Origin: Gammaproteobacteria bacterium
Lineage (GTDB): Bacteria > Pseudomonadota > Gammaproteobacteria > Pseudomonadales > Azotimanducaceae
NCBI GenBank assembly: GCA_009843635.1
Contig: VYDB01000138.1
Location: 1-47,857, forward strand
Reading direction: 5' to 3'
DNA: 47,857 nt
Under the pieces are notes generated by a model that was given only the letters and a program-made list of their open reading frames with translations, searched no databases and was not told the DNA's origin. A program made the position numbers and the translations under genes. Of this stretch, positions 10,331-19,308 are shown piece by piece. Each line of letters begins with the position of its first letter. The first letter of the stretch is position 1.

Positions 10331-10602
10331 CTACCCCTTGCTCATCACCAGCGCCGCATAGCCCAAGCTCAGCAGACTGGCCAAGGCCACCGGCAGGTCG
10401 GTGGCGGCGAGCCAGGCGATGTGGATGAAGGCGCTGCCCAGCAGGCTGATGAAGAAGCGGTCGCCGCGGGTGGTGGCCATGGGCAGGAAGCCGCGCCTCG
10501 ATTGAGTCGGCCAGCGAATTTCCGCCAGCGTCATCACTGCCAAGCCGAGCCCCACCGCGCCGAAGAACAGGGCCGTTTGCCAAGTCCATGCCATCCAGGC
10601 CA

Positions 10603-10603
<1 letters not shown>
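10331..10603 (-). CDS. glpU: DUF2160 small membrane protein of the glycerol importer (GlpU-like)
   Basis: A 90-residue protein with two or three hydrophobic helices. It opens MAWMAWTWQTALFFGAVGL and contains RRGFLPMATTRGDRFFISLL, a block typical of DUF2160. In rhizobial glycerol ABC operons this small protein (GlpU) lies between the permease and binding-protein genes. Its exact role is not established. The start codon at 10603 overlaps the stop of glpQ by one base (TGATG), so translation is coupled. The more upstream in-frame start would overlap glpQ by about 100 bases and adds antisense-like sequence. Confidence 0.85.
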
Positions 10604-11412
<809 letters not shown>

Positions 11413-11421
11413 GGGAGGCTC

Positions 11422-12288
11422 CTAAGCCGCTTCATCGCCGCGCTTCATCACGCTGGTGTAGAACAGCCAGCACAGCAGCAGGATCAGCAGGAAGTAGAGC
11501 ACCGAGAACGCCGCCGCCGGGCCGAGATCAAACTGGCCGACCGCCATGCTGGTCAGGTACTGGCTCAGGAAGGTGGTGCTTGCACCGGGCCCGCCGCCGG
11601 TCAGCACGAAGGGTTCGGTGTAGATCATCAGGCTGTCCATCAGCCGCAGCAGCACGGCGATGGTGAGCACCGACTTCAAGTGCGGCAGCTCCACATGGCG
11701 AAACACCTGCCAGCGGCTCGCCCCGTCGAGTTCGGCGGCTTGGTAGTAGGCCGGCGGAATGGCCGCCAACCCGGCAAAGCAGAGCAGCGCCACCAACGAC
11801 GTCCAATGCCACATGTCCATCAACGCCAAGGTGATCCAGGCATCGAGCGCGGAACTCGTGTAGTTGTACGACACCCCGAGGGCGGTCACCGCCGCGCCCA
11901 GCAACCCAATGTCGGGGCGGGCGAAAATCTGCCAAATGACGCCCACCACGTTCCATGGAATCAGCAGCGGCACCGCCAGAACGATGAGGAAGGCCACGGT
12001 CATCCGGCCTTGCAAGGGCATGCAGCGGGCAATCCAGATGCCCAGCGGAATCTCCAAGGCCAACACCAGGGCGCTGAAGCCCAACTGCCGCGCCAGCGCC
12101 TCCAGGAAACGGGGGTCGCGCAAGGTCTCCCGATACCAGTCGAGGCCCACAAAGAGGCGCGTGTGCACATCGAAGATGTCCTGCACGGAGTAATTGACCA
12201 CGGTCATCAAGGGGGCGATGGCAGTGAAGGCGACCACCAGCACCACCGGCGCCACCGCCAGCCAAGCTCTATTGTTAGCCCGTTGCAT
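11422..12288 (-). CDS. glpP: Glycerol-type ABC transporter permease (GlpP-like)
   Basis: A 288-residue permease of the MalF/UgpA type with six predicted helices. The EAA coupling loop reads YYQAAELDGASRWQVFRHVE. The conserved periplasmic/cytoplasmic block EPFVLTGGGPGASTTFLSQY is typical of sugar and polyol importers. It overlaps the end of the upstream ATPase gene by 14 bases and is followed closely by glpQ, so the set is one operon. It would form the heterodimeric channel with the GlpQ-like protein. Confidence 0.88.
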   Translation of the reverse strand: MQRANNRAWLAVAPVVLVVAFTAIAPLMTVVNYSVQDIFDVHTRLFVGLDWYRETLRDPRFLEALARQLGFSALVLALEIPLGIWIARCMPLQGRMTVAFLIVLAVPLLIPWNVVGVIWQIFARPDIGLLGAAVTALGVSYNYTSSALDAWITLALMDMWHWTSLVALLCFAGLAAIPPAYYQAAELDGASRWQVFRHVELPHLKSVLTIAVLLRLMDSLMIYTEPFVLTGGGPGASTTFLSQYLTSMAVGQFDLGPAAAFSVLYFLLILLLCWLFYTSVMKRGDEAA

Positions 12289-13396
12289 CGTTCACCAGCC
12301 AGCCATCGCGGTAGAGCAGGATTCGGGACGGGTCAACGAGCAGGCGGGCCTGGTTCCCAACCAGACCGTCCAGGCGTTGCTGCACATGGATCACCTTGCC
12401 GTCCAATTCCGCGGTCACCAGCCCGGCGGCCACGCCGCTGAGCGTGCCGAGCGCCCGCGTAGTGCGCACGGTCACGGGAACGCCTCGGTCGCCAACTGCC
12501 GCCCATTCAGGACGAAAGCCCAACAAGCAGCGTCCGTCCGCCGCCGCCGTCGTGCCAAGCACTTGGCCGTTGCAGCGGATGCTTCCCGCCGAAACCTCCC
12601 CGTCAACCAAGTTCATGCCGGGCGAGCCGATGAAACGGGCCACTGCCTCGTGGGCTGGCTGTTGGTAGAGGGCTTCAGGGCTGCCCGTTTGCAGCACCTT
12701 GCCGTGGTGCAGCAGCGTGATGCGTTCGGCGAAGGTGAGGGCCTCCGTCTGGTCGTGGGTGACGTAGATCATGGTCAGCCCGAGTTCGTCCTGCACCGCC
12801 TTCAGCGCTTGGCGCAGCCGCCACTTGGCGGCAGGCTCCACGGCGGTGAGCGGCTCATCGAGCAGCACCAAGGCCACGTCCGGGCGCACCAACGCCCGGC
12901 CGATGGCGGTCAACTGCTTTTCAAACAACGAAAGCCGCTTGGGCTTGCGCGTCAGCAGTGCGGCAATGGACAGCAGTTCCGCCACCTCGCCAACACGGCG
13001 GCGAACCGCAGCGGCGCTCCAGCCCCGATTGACCAGCGGGAAGCCGAGATTGCCCGCCACGTCCAAGGCGGGGTACAGCACCGGAAACTGAAACACCTGC
13101 GCCACGTGGCGCTCGGCGGGGCTGGCCCCCGTGACTTCGCGTCCGTCGAACTCGATGGTTCCGGCGCTCGGGTGCAAAAGGCCTGCCAGCAGATGCAGCA
13201 GCGTTGTCTTTCCGGCCCCGGAGCCGCCTAGAATGGCATGGGCCTCGCCGTCCCCGAGTTCAAGGTCAACGCCCTCAAGCACCGGCGCGGCGTCGGGTTC
13301 ATAGCGATGGTGCAACCCGGATATGCGGATGCTGGCCAAGACAACAGCCCTTGGGGTGATCGAGTCACTTTGGCCCAAGCGTGGGAAGTGAATCAA
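12275..13396 (-). CDS. glpT: Glycerol-type ABC transporter ATPase with altered signature motif (GlpT-like)
   Basis: A 373-residue (or shorter) ATPase with Walker A GGSGAGKTT (57-65), Q-loop Gln103, Walker B ending Asp180-Glu181 and switch His214 (YVTHDQ). The ABC signature is replaced by LSLFEKQ (155-161), and the D-loop is altered to AVEP. A C-terminal MalK-type regulatory domain follows. The YVTHDQTEALTFAERI and FIGSPGMN blocks match GlpT of rhizobial glycerol importers, which also lack a normal signature. The start is uncertain: a TTG at 13339 would give an N-terminus (ASIRISGLHHRY) closer to the family. It forms a heterodimer with the GlpS-like ATPase encoded just upstream. Confidence 0.88.
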   Translation of the reverse strand: MIHFPRLGQSDSITPRAVVLASIRISGLHHRYEPDAAPVLEGVDLELGDGEAHAILGGSGAGKTTLLHLLAGLLHPSAGTIEFDGREVTGASPAERHVAQVFQFPVLYPALDVAGNLGFPLVNRGWSAAAVRRRVGEVAELLSIAALLTRKPKRLSLFEKQLTAIGRALVRPDVALVLLDEPLTAVEPAAKWRLRQALKAVQDELGLTMIYVTHDQTEALTFAERITLLHHGKVLQTGSPEALYQQPAHEAVARFIGSPGMNLVDGEVSAGSIRCNGQVLGTTAAADGRCLLGFRPEWAAVGDRGVPVTVRTTRALGTLSGVAAGLVTAELDGKVIHVQQRLDGLVGNQARLLVDPSRILLYRDGWLVNDATG

Positions 13397-13420
13397 GTGG
13401 TTGCCGTTCGCCGGATGCTC

Positions 13421-14371
13421 TTAGTCAAAGCGAATAAGGTCGTCCTCGGCAACGTAGAGACGTGCGCGGGCACCCGCCTGCACATCTGCCATGCCCGGCA
13501 GGCGGGCCACCCAGTCCGCGCCGCCCACGCGGCAGTGCAGGAAGGTTTCCGCGCCGCTGGTCTCCACGCTATTGACTTCGGCTTCGAAGACCGCGTCGCC
13601 GTCGGCTGACGGGGCCAAGCGCAGATGCTCGGGGCGAACGAGGATTTGCTCGCCGAGACGGTTGACGCCGGGATCGCTCATCAGGTCCGCAGCCGCCGCG
13701 GAAACGGGCGCGTTGTACACCGCAAGGGGCGTGCCGCTCTGCAGCTTGGTGCGGTCCTGAAGCAGCAGGACTTCATCGCCCAGGGTGAACGCGTCCTTCG
13801 GGTCCGAGGTGAGATAGAGCACGGTCAGGCCGTCGGATTGGACGATCTCCCGAAGCTGCAGGCTCAACTCCTCACGCAGCTTGTAGTCGAGGTTGACCAA
13901 GGGCTCATCCATGACCAGCACGTCCCCCTGCTGGGCCAATGCGCGGGCGATGGCCACCCGTTGCTGCTGCCCCCCCGACAAGGCTTCGGGAAGGCGGTCG
14001 AGAAGATCGCCGATCTGCAGGCGGTCGGCTAAGGCTTCGACCGTGCGGGCCATCTCATCCGCATCCCTGTCCCGCCCCCTTCCCGCCGCCTTCATGGGTG
14101 AGGCGATGTTGTCGAACACGCTCCAGTTGGGGTAGTTGACAAAGGCTTGATAGACCAAGCCCACCCGGCGCCGCCGGGCGCTGAGCGTGCTGACATCGGC
14201 GCCGTTGATGAAAACCGTGCCGGGCCGGGAGGGGTCGAGCCCGGCGACCGCCCGCGCCAACCGCGTCTTGCCGGCGTTGTTGCGGCCCAGCACGACAGTG
14301 ATGGCGCCTTCGGCGAAGTGGTGGCTGAAGGCGTGCGGACCGCCCAGATCGAGTGCGCGGATGTAGAGCAT
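13421..14371 (-). CDS. glpS: Glycerol-type ABC transporter ATPase lacking the switch histidine (GlpS-like)
   Basis: A 316-residue ATPase with Walker A GRNNAGKT (29-36), Q-loop Gln75, a perfect LSGGQ signature (131-135) and Walker B ending Asp155-Glu156. The switch histidine is absent: the usual THD reads TSD, with Ser189. A C-terminal OB-type regulatory domain is present. NIASPMK after the Q-loop and NLDYKLREEL after Walker B are characteristic of GlpS in glycerol importers. It is the first gene of the minus-strand operon. The start at 14371 lies 23 bases from the divergent gene at 14395, so promoter elements must overlap the coding starts. Confidence 0.88.
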   Translation of the reverse strand: MLYIRALDLGGPHAFSHHFAEGAITVVLGRNNAGKTRLARAVAGLDPSRPGTVFINGADVSTLSARRRRVGLVYQAFVNYPNWSVFDNIASPMKAAGRGRDRDADEMARTVEALADRLQIGDLLDRLPEALSGGQQQRVAIARALAQQGDVLVMDEPLVNLDYKLREELSLQLREIVQSDGLTVLYLTSDPKDAFTLGDEVLLLQDRTKLQSGTPLAVYNAPVSAAAADLMSDPGVNRLGEQILVRPEHLRLAPSADGDAVFEAEVNSVETSGAETFLHCRVGGADWVARLPGMADVQAGARARLYVAEDDLIRFD

Positions 14372-14378
14372 GAGGCCA

Positions 14379-14387
14379 TGCTACACT
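14379..14387 (+). promoter_or_regulatory. Extended -10 box, possibly for a leaderless transcript
   Basis: TGC followed by TACACT matches an extended -10 promoter element. It ends only 7 bases before the GTG at 14395, so transcription would begin almost at the start codon. No -35 box is evident. Confidence 0.35.
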
Positions 14388-14394
14388 GCAAATC

Positions 14395-14925
14395 GTGATT
14401 CGAAGCCTGCCACTTTTGGCGTTGTGCGCCGCCGTGTCATTCGCTGCCTGTGCCGAGGAACTCGCCTTGGTGGGTTCCTGGACCTTGAACGTCGATCGAA
14501 CCGAAGCCATCCAGCCGGACAATTCAACCAGCCGCTGGTGGGAGGGCCTCGGCGGCAACTTCAGCACCAGCGTCAGCGTGGGCGGCATTCCCGTGCCCAC
14601 CGGCTCGCCGGGCCCCGCTCCGGAGCTTGGCACCCCGGGGCCGCCGCAAATGCTGCGCTGCCAGGCCTTCACCATCAAGAAGCTTGACGACGGCCTTCTG
14701 ATCACTTATCAAGGCGTCGGGAGCGAAGAACTTAGGCCGGGCGTCTATCGTGGCATGCGCAGCCAGTGGTCCCGGCGAAAACTGACTTCGAATTACGAAT
14801 CGACCACGCGCAAGGTCAAGCGCAGCCTGGAGGTGGGCAAGGACGGACGCCTGTTGATGTCCGTGACGATCAACCCGCGCAAGGGCAAGACCTTGCGCTA
14901 CAAGCGGGTGTTTGACCGCGCTTAG
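14395..14925 (+). CDS. Small secreted protein, beta-barrel (lipocalin-like) candidate
   Basis: A 176-residue protein with a signal sequence (MIRSLPLLALCAAVSFAACA), possibly processed as a lipoprotein at the Cys. The mature part starts LVGSWTLNVDRTEA and alternates short hydrophobic strands, ending LRYKRVFDRA. I know of no named family, but the GSW.LN opening resembles small extracytoplasmic beta-barrel proteins. It shares its architecture with the lipoprotein at 40027-40581: a W-x-(L/I)-N opening, an internal YR block, then GR.L...I and a terminal VFDR. The middle is rich in Gly and Pro (residues about 60-85). The start is GTG 14395. Confidence 0.7.
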   Translation: MIRSLPLLALCAAVSFAACAEELALVGSWTLNVDRTEAIQPDNSTSRWWEGLGGNFSTSVSVGGIPVPTGSPGPAPELGTPGPPQMLRCQAFTIKKLDDGLLITYQGVGSEELRPGVYRGMRSQWSRRKLTSNYESTTRKVKRSLEVGKDGRLLMSVTINPRKGKTLRYKRVFDRA

Positions 14926-14960
14926 CCAATTGGAAGAGTGACCAGTCGGGGGGAACCACT

Positions 14961-16133
14961 ATGTCGGAAGACACGCAAACTGAGCAGGATCGTTTGGGTG
15001 GCCGCAATTTGCGCGGCTATGTTCAATTGGGTGCCATTGCCGCGGCCATTCTCGTGGCCGTGTACTTCGCCCAGGCACCGGGAGACGGGGCGGGTGAAGA
15101 GCTTGGACTGGGTGCGGCGCCCAAGCCCGCGGTTAGCGTGATTGAGCCCGAGCTTACCAATTGGACGCAGCAGGTCGATTTGACGGCCGTGGTCAGCCTC
15201 GCCAGGAAAGCAAGGGTGGTGTCCGAGGTTTCGTCACGGGTGGTCTGGATTTCACCGAAGTTCAGCAACGGCGGGTCGATTCCGGCGCGGGAGACCATGA
15301 TCCGAATCGATCCGCGGGACTTCGAGTTGCGCGTGGAAGCTGCCCGCGCGTCCGTTAAGGAGGCTGAGGCCAGTGTGCGGCGCGAACAAGCCCGCGGGGA
15401 GCATGATGCGCGAGTGTTCGCACGGGACTACCCAGGGCTGGAACTGTCGGACCGGATTCGTCGCGTTCCATCGCTGGCCAAGGAGCAAGCCGAATTGGAG
15501 CGGGCGCGGGTGGCGCTGAAAATGGCTGAATTGAAGCTTGAACGCACCCGCATTTCGTTTCCGTTCGACAGCCGGGTGCTCAATGCCAGCGTTGAGTTGG
15601 GCGAGCAGGTCGGTCCCGCAACGCCCTTGGGCACGGTGTATCGCATCGATGCGCTGCAGGTGGAAGCGCCGATTGAGATCCGGGACCTGAAGCGCCTTGA
15701 ACCGATCATCGGTCGTGCAGCGGAAGTTCGAGCGGGCGCCCAAACCTTCAGCGCCACGGTCGATCGCGTGTCGTCCGCGGTCGCGCCGCGCAGTCGTCTG
15801 GCGACTGTATTCCTCAAGTTTTCGGAGAGCGTGCCTGCCGACTCACTGCCATTGCCGGGCTCGTTTGCGGAAGTCTCGATCCAAGGCCCGGTCGCTGAGG
15901 GCGTTTACCTGCTGCCGGAATCGGCCGAGCAGGCACAAGGCAGGGTCTGGGTGATCGAAAACGGCGCCTTGAAACCGTTTGCGCCACGGACGGTCGGACG
16001 CACCCGGGCTAGTTGGGCCGTGGAGGCTTTCGATGCAGGGGACGGCATCGTCATGGGCACCATCCCGGGCGCCCGGGAAGGCCTCGCCGTTGAATTGGCT
16101 GATGCGCGCTCCAATCCCGGAGCCGGACGATGA
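14961..16133 (+). CDS. RND efflux periplasmic adaptor (HlyD/AcrA family)
   Basis: A 390-residue membrane fusion protein. An N-terminal hydrophobic segment (about 20-37) anchors it. Then come a first barrel/lipoyl half, an alpha-helical hairpin (about 115-195, rich in Ala, Glu and Arg), the second lipoyl half (FPFDSRVLNASVELGEQVG) and beta-barrel/membrane-proximal domains. It links an RND pump to an outer-membrane channel. It overlaps the downstream permease gene by 4 bases (ATGA), so the two are made together. No outer-membrane TolC gene is in the window. The ribosome-binding site GGGGG lies upstream of the ATG. Confidence 0.9.
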   Translation: MSEDTQTEQDRLGGRNLRGYVQLGAIAAAILVAVYFAQAPGDGAGEELGLGAAPKPAVSVIEPELTNWTQQVDLTAVVSLARKARVVSEVSSRVVWISPKFSNGGSIPARETMIRIDPRDFELRVEAARASVKEAEASVRREQARGEHDARVFARDYPGLELSDRIRRVPSLAKEQAELERARVALKMAELKLERTRISFPFDSRVLNASVELGEQVGPATPLGTVYRIDALQVEAPIEIRDLKRLEPIIGRAAEVRAGAQTFSATVDRVSSAVAPRSRLATVFLKFSESVPADSLPLPGSFAEVSIQGPVAEGVYLLPESAEQAQGRVWVIENGALKPFAPRTVGRTRASWAVEAFDAGDGIVMGTIPGAREGLAVELADARSNPGAGR

Positions 16134-19100
16134 GCGCAACCGACTCCGATCAATCCTTGGAGTCGAGCGTCACCGGGCAAAAGGGGCCAATTGGCTACTT
16201 TGCGGAGAACCGGGTCGCCGCCAACCTCCTCATGCTGGTCCTGCTCGTTGGCGGCGCCATCGCCGGCAGCGAGTTGGCCGTGCAGGGCTTCCCCACTGTC
16301 GACCACCGAACGGTCACGGTTCGCGTCCCCTCGCCGGGCACGTCGCCCGAAGAGGTGGAGCAGGACATCAACCGCCGGATCGAGGAGAGCGTCATCGGCA
16401 ATCCCGGCGTGGAGCGCGTTGTGGGCGTCGCCACCGAGGGCTTGGGCCAAGTCGATATCGAGGTTTCTCCCTTTGCCGACCCCGACACCGTGCTCGATGA
16501 CGTTCAAAATGCCGTGGACCGCATCGAGAACTTCCCGCCGGTCAGTGCCGAGCAGCCGGAGGTTTCGATCTCACGAAACGTGCGCGACGTGATGACGCTG
16601 GCGGTTTCGTCCTCCGTGCTCACGGAGCACCAGTTGCGGCTCGCCGCCGAGCGGCTGCGCGACGACCTGCTGGCGCTGCCCTCGGTCTCGCTGGTTAACC
16701 TGAAGGGCACGCGCGATCGCGAGATCACCATCGAGATGAGCGAAGAGGCCTTGCGCCGCAACGGCTTGTCCCTCTCCGAGGTGTCCCGGATCGTGCGCCA
16801 AGGCTCCGTGAACCTGACCGCCGGCGAGTTGCGCACCGGAGCCGGCGGCGTGGTTCTGCAAACGCTGTCCAAGCGCGTCGTGGGCGAGGAATTCCTCGAC
16901 ATCCCGCTCATAACCAGGCTGGACGGCACGATCGTGAGACTCGGAGACGTGGCTGAAATCCACGATGGATTCGTCGATGAGGAGCTTGTGCTGGCAGTGG
17001 ACGGCGTCCCCGCTGTGCTGGTTCAGATCAACGCGACGGCCAGTCAATCGATTCGTGACGTTGCGGAGATCGTTCGGGGCGCCCTTGTGGACTATCCCGT
17101 GCCCCAGGATGTCACGATTGACGTATGGGAAGATAGGGCAGGCCCGGTCGCCAACCTCCTGTTGACCGTCGTGCAGAACGGACTCGCGGGCGTGGTGCTG
17201 GTTTTTGTCTGCCTGGTGGTCATGTTCGACCTGCGCGTCGCTTTCTGGATTGCCTTCGGCATCCCCCTTTCGTTCATCGGCGCGCTGCTGTTGTTCGGTC
17301 CCGCGGACCTGACCCTCAACGTGTTGACGATCTTCGCCCTGTTCATGCTGGTCGGCATCGTCGTGGACGATGCGGTGGTTGTCGGTGAGAACATTGCCGC
17401 GGAACGCGAGAAGGGCGCAGGCCCCTTGGCGGCGGCGGTCCTGGGTGCCCGGGGCGTGGCGGGCCCCATATGCGTGGGCGTTCTAACCACCGCCATCGCC
17501 TTCATCCCGTTCCTGTTTTTCACGGCTGGCGCCCTGCAGTTGCTGGGGATCATTCCCTACGTCGTGGTCTTCGTGCTGCTGATCTCGCTGGTCGAGGCGT
17601 TCTTCATACTGCCGGCGCACCTATCCCATGAGAATCAATGGAGCTTGCGCCCATTGAGCGATGTTCAGGCGCAGGTCAGGGCCTGGATGAAGGACGTCGG
17701 GAACCGTGTGGTCGTGCCGGTGGTCTCCTGGGCGGTTCGCCACATACCGGCCACCATTGCCGGAGGCGTGGTGGTGGTCCTTGCCGCACTGCTGCTCCTG
17801 CGTTCGGACCTCGTGCGGATGGTGATGTTCGAACAGGGCAACTCTGCCAACTACGTGCAGGCGGACCTGAGCTTGCCGGTGGGCACTCCGTTCGCAGCCA
17901 CGCTCGCCGCCGCCGAACGTTTCGCCGAAGCGGGCCATGCCATCAACGGGCAACTGGAGGGCACCTCGGTGGCCCGCGTTAGCGTCATGGCGGGCCATTC
18001 CGCTGCAGCGCCTCGAGAGCGGCGCTTCGGGGATCGGGCCTCGAACCGCAGCCACCTCGCCAGCGTCAGGCTGCACCTCGAGGAGCGGCCCTTGCGCGCT
18101 GCGCCGCCCAATCGGATCGAAAGCGCGTGGCAACGCAATGTCAGCGATGTGACTGGGCTGGAGGGCGTTGTGTTCCGCCGCGGAGCCGGTTCCGAACTGC
18201 CCGGCATAGCCTATTCCCTCGAACACGAGGATCCGCAGGTTTTGCGTGCGGCCACCACGGAACTCAGGGCCTTTCTGGAAAGCCTGGGTGGGCTGTACGA
18301 GATTACCGACAGTCTTTCCCTAGGCAAGCGCCATTTCGACATTGACTTGACGGAGGCTGGATACGCTGCCGGGCTCACGCCTGCGGACGTGGCAGGGCAG
18401 TTGCGGGCCAAGTTTCATGGGCTGGTGGTCCAGCGGATTCAGCGGGACCGCGATGAAGTCAAGGTGGTGGTTCGCTATCCCCAGGAGCAGCGTCGCGGCT
18501 TGAGCGAGTTGAACACCGAACGCATCCAGCGTCCCGGAGGCGGCGAAGTGCCCTTGTTCACAGTTGCGCGCATTACCGAAAGGCGCGACTTCGCCACGCG
18601 GACGCGAATCGACGGCAACCAGGCCGCGTTGCTCAGCGCCCGTGCCGATACGGCAGTGATCACGCCGATTCAGGCCCGGGCCTTGGTGGACGAGAACTTG
18701 ATGCAGAAGCTCATGGCGAAGTACCCGGGAATCAAGATCAATCCCGATCAAGGGGCGAGGGCCGAGGCGGCGATGTACGACACCTTGGGCGTGCTCGTTC
18801 CCATCGTGCTGATCGTGATGTACGCAATCATGGCGGGCTTCCTGCGCAGCTACTGGAAACCCATCGTCGCTGTCGCCGGCATTCCAATGGCGTTCTCCGG
18901 AGCGGTCTTCGCCCACTGGATGCTGGGTTGGGACTTCACCGCCATATCCCTGTTTGGCGTGATCGGCGTTAGCGGCATCATCGTCAACGACGCCTTGGTG
19001 CTGCTCGACCGTTACAACAGGATTCGCCGGGAGGACGCCCAACTGCCGGCAATCGCGGCCGTGGCGGCTGCCACCCGGCATCGCTTCCGGGCGGTGATCC

Positions 19101-19276
19101 TGACCAGCATCACGACGCTGCTGGGGCTGTCTCCCATGATTTACGAACGCGCCGACGACCTGATCTTTCTGGTGCCCTTGGTGGTCAGCATATTCGGTGG
19201 CCTGGTGTTCTCGACCCTGTTTACGGTGATCTTTCTGCCCGCCCTGGTCATGGTGGTGGAGGGCCGAAGAGAGTAG
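16130..19276 (+). CDS. RND efflux permease (AcrB/HAE1-like)
   Basis: A 1,048-residue inner-membrane pump of the usual family length. It has an N-terminal helix after a 30-residue cytoplasmic lead, two large periplasmic loops and 12 predicted helices. The TM4 proton-relay pair Asp-Asp is in GIVVDDAVVVGENI. At the TM10 relay position the family lysine is replaced by the VNDALVLLDRYN type seen in a subgroup of RND pumps. It is coupled to the adaptor gene upstream. Drug, lipid or metabolite export driven by protons is the expected role, with unknown substrate. The stop at 19276 faces the stop of the second RND permease, 32 bases away. Confidence 0.92.
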   Translation: MSATDSDQSLESSVTGQKGPIGYFAENRVAANLLMLVLLVGGAIAGSELAVQGFPTVDHRTVTVRVPSPGTSPEEVEQDINRRIEESVIGNPGVERVVGVATEGLGQVDIEVSPFADPDTVLDDVQNAVDRIENFPPVSAEQPEVSISRNVRDVMTLAVSSSVLTEHQLRLAAERLRDDLLALPSVSLVNLKGTRDREITIEMSEEALRRNGLSLSEVSRIVRQGSVNLTAGELRTGAGGVVLQTLSKRVVGEEFLDIPLITRLDGTIVRLGDVAEIHDGFVDEELVLAVDGVPAVLVQINATASQSIRDVAEIVRGALVDYPVPQDVTIDVWEDRAGPVANLLLTVVQNGLAGVVLVFVCLVVMFDLRVAFWIAFGIPLSFIGALLLFGPADLTLNVLTIFALFMLVGIVVDDAVVVGENIAAEREKGAGPLAAAVLGARGVAGPICVGVLTTAIAFIPFLFFTAGALQLLGIIPYVVVFVLLISLVEAFFILPAHLSHENQWSLRPLSDVQAQVRAWMKDVGNRVVVPVVSWAVRHIPATIAGGVVVVLAALLLLRSDLVRMVMFEQGNSANYVQADLSLPVGTPFAATLAAAERFAEAGHAINGQLEGTSVARVSVMAGHSAAAPRERRFGDRASNRSHLASVRLHLEERPLRAAPPNRIESAWQRNVSDVTGLEGVVFRRGAGSELPGIAYSLEHEDPQVLRAATTELRAFLESLGGLYEITDSLSLGKRHFDIDLTEAGYAAGLTPADVAGQLRAKFHGLVVQRIQRDRDEVKVVVRYPQEQRRGLSELNTERIQRPGGGEVPLFTVARITERRDFATRTRIDGNQAALLSARADTAVITPIQARALVDENLMQKLMAKYPGIKINPDQGARAEAAMYDTLGVLVPIVLIVMYAIMAGFLRSYWKPIVAVAGIPMAFSGAVFAHWMLGWDFTAISLFGVIGVSGIIVNDALVLLDRYNRIRREDAQLPAIAAVAAATRHRFRAVILTSITTLLGLSPMIYERADDLIFLVPLVVSIFGGLVFSTLFTVIFLPALVMVVEGRRE

Positions 19277-19308
19277 CCGAGCGGGATTCAGCTTACCGCC
19301 CGGGGCCG

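Noticed and set aside
8838-10589. Upstream in-frame extension of the glpV reading frame
   Set aside because: It is the antisense of the Rieske oxygenase. The lipoprotein signal starts at 8837 and fixes the true start.
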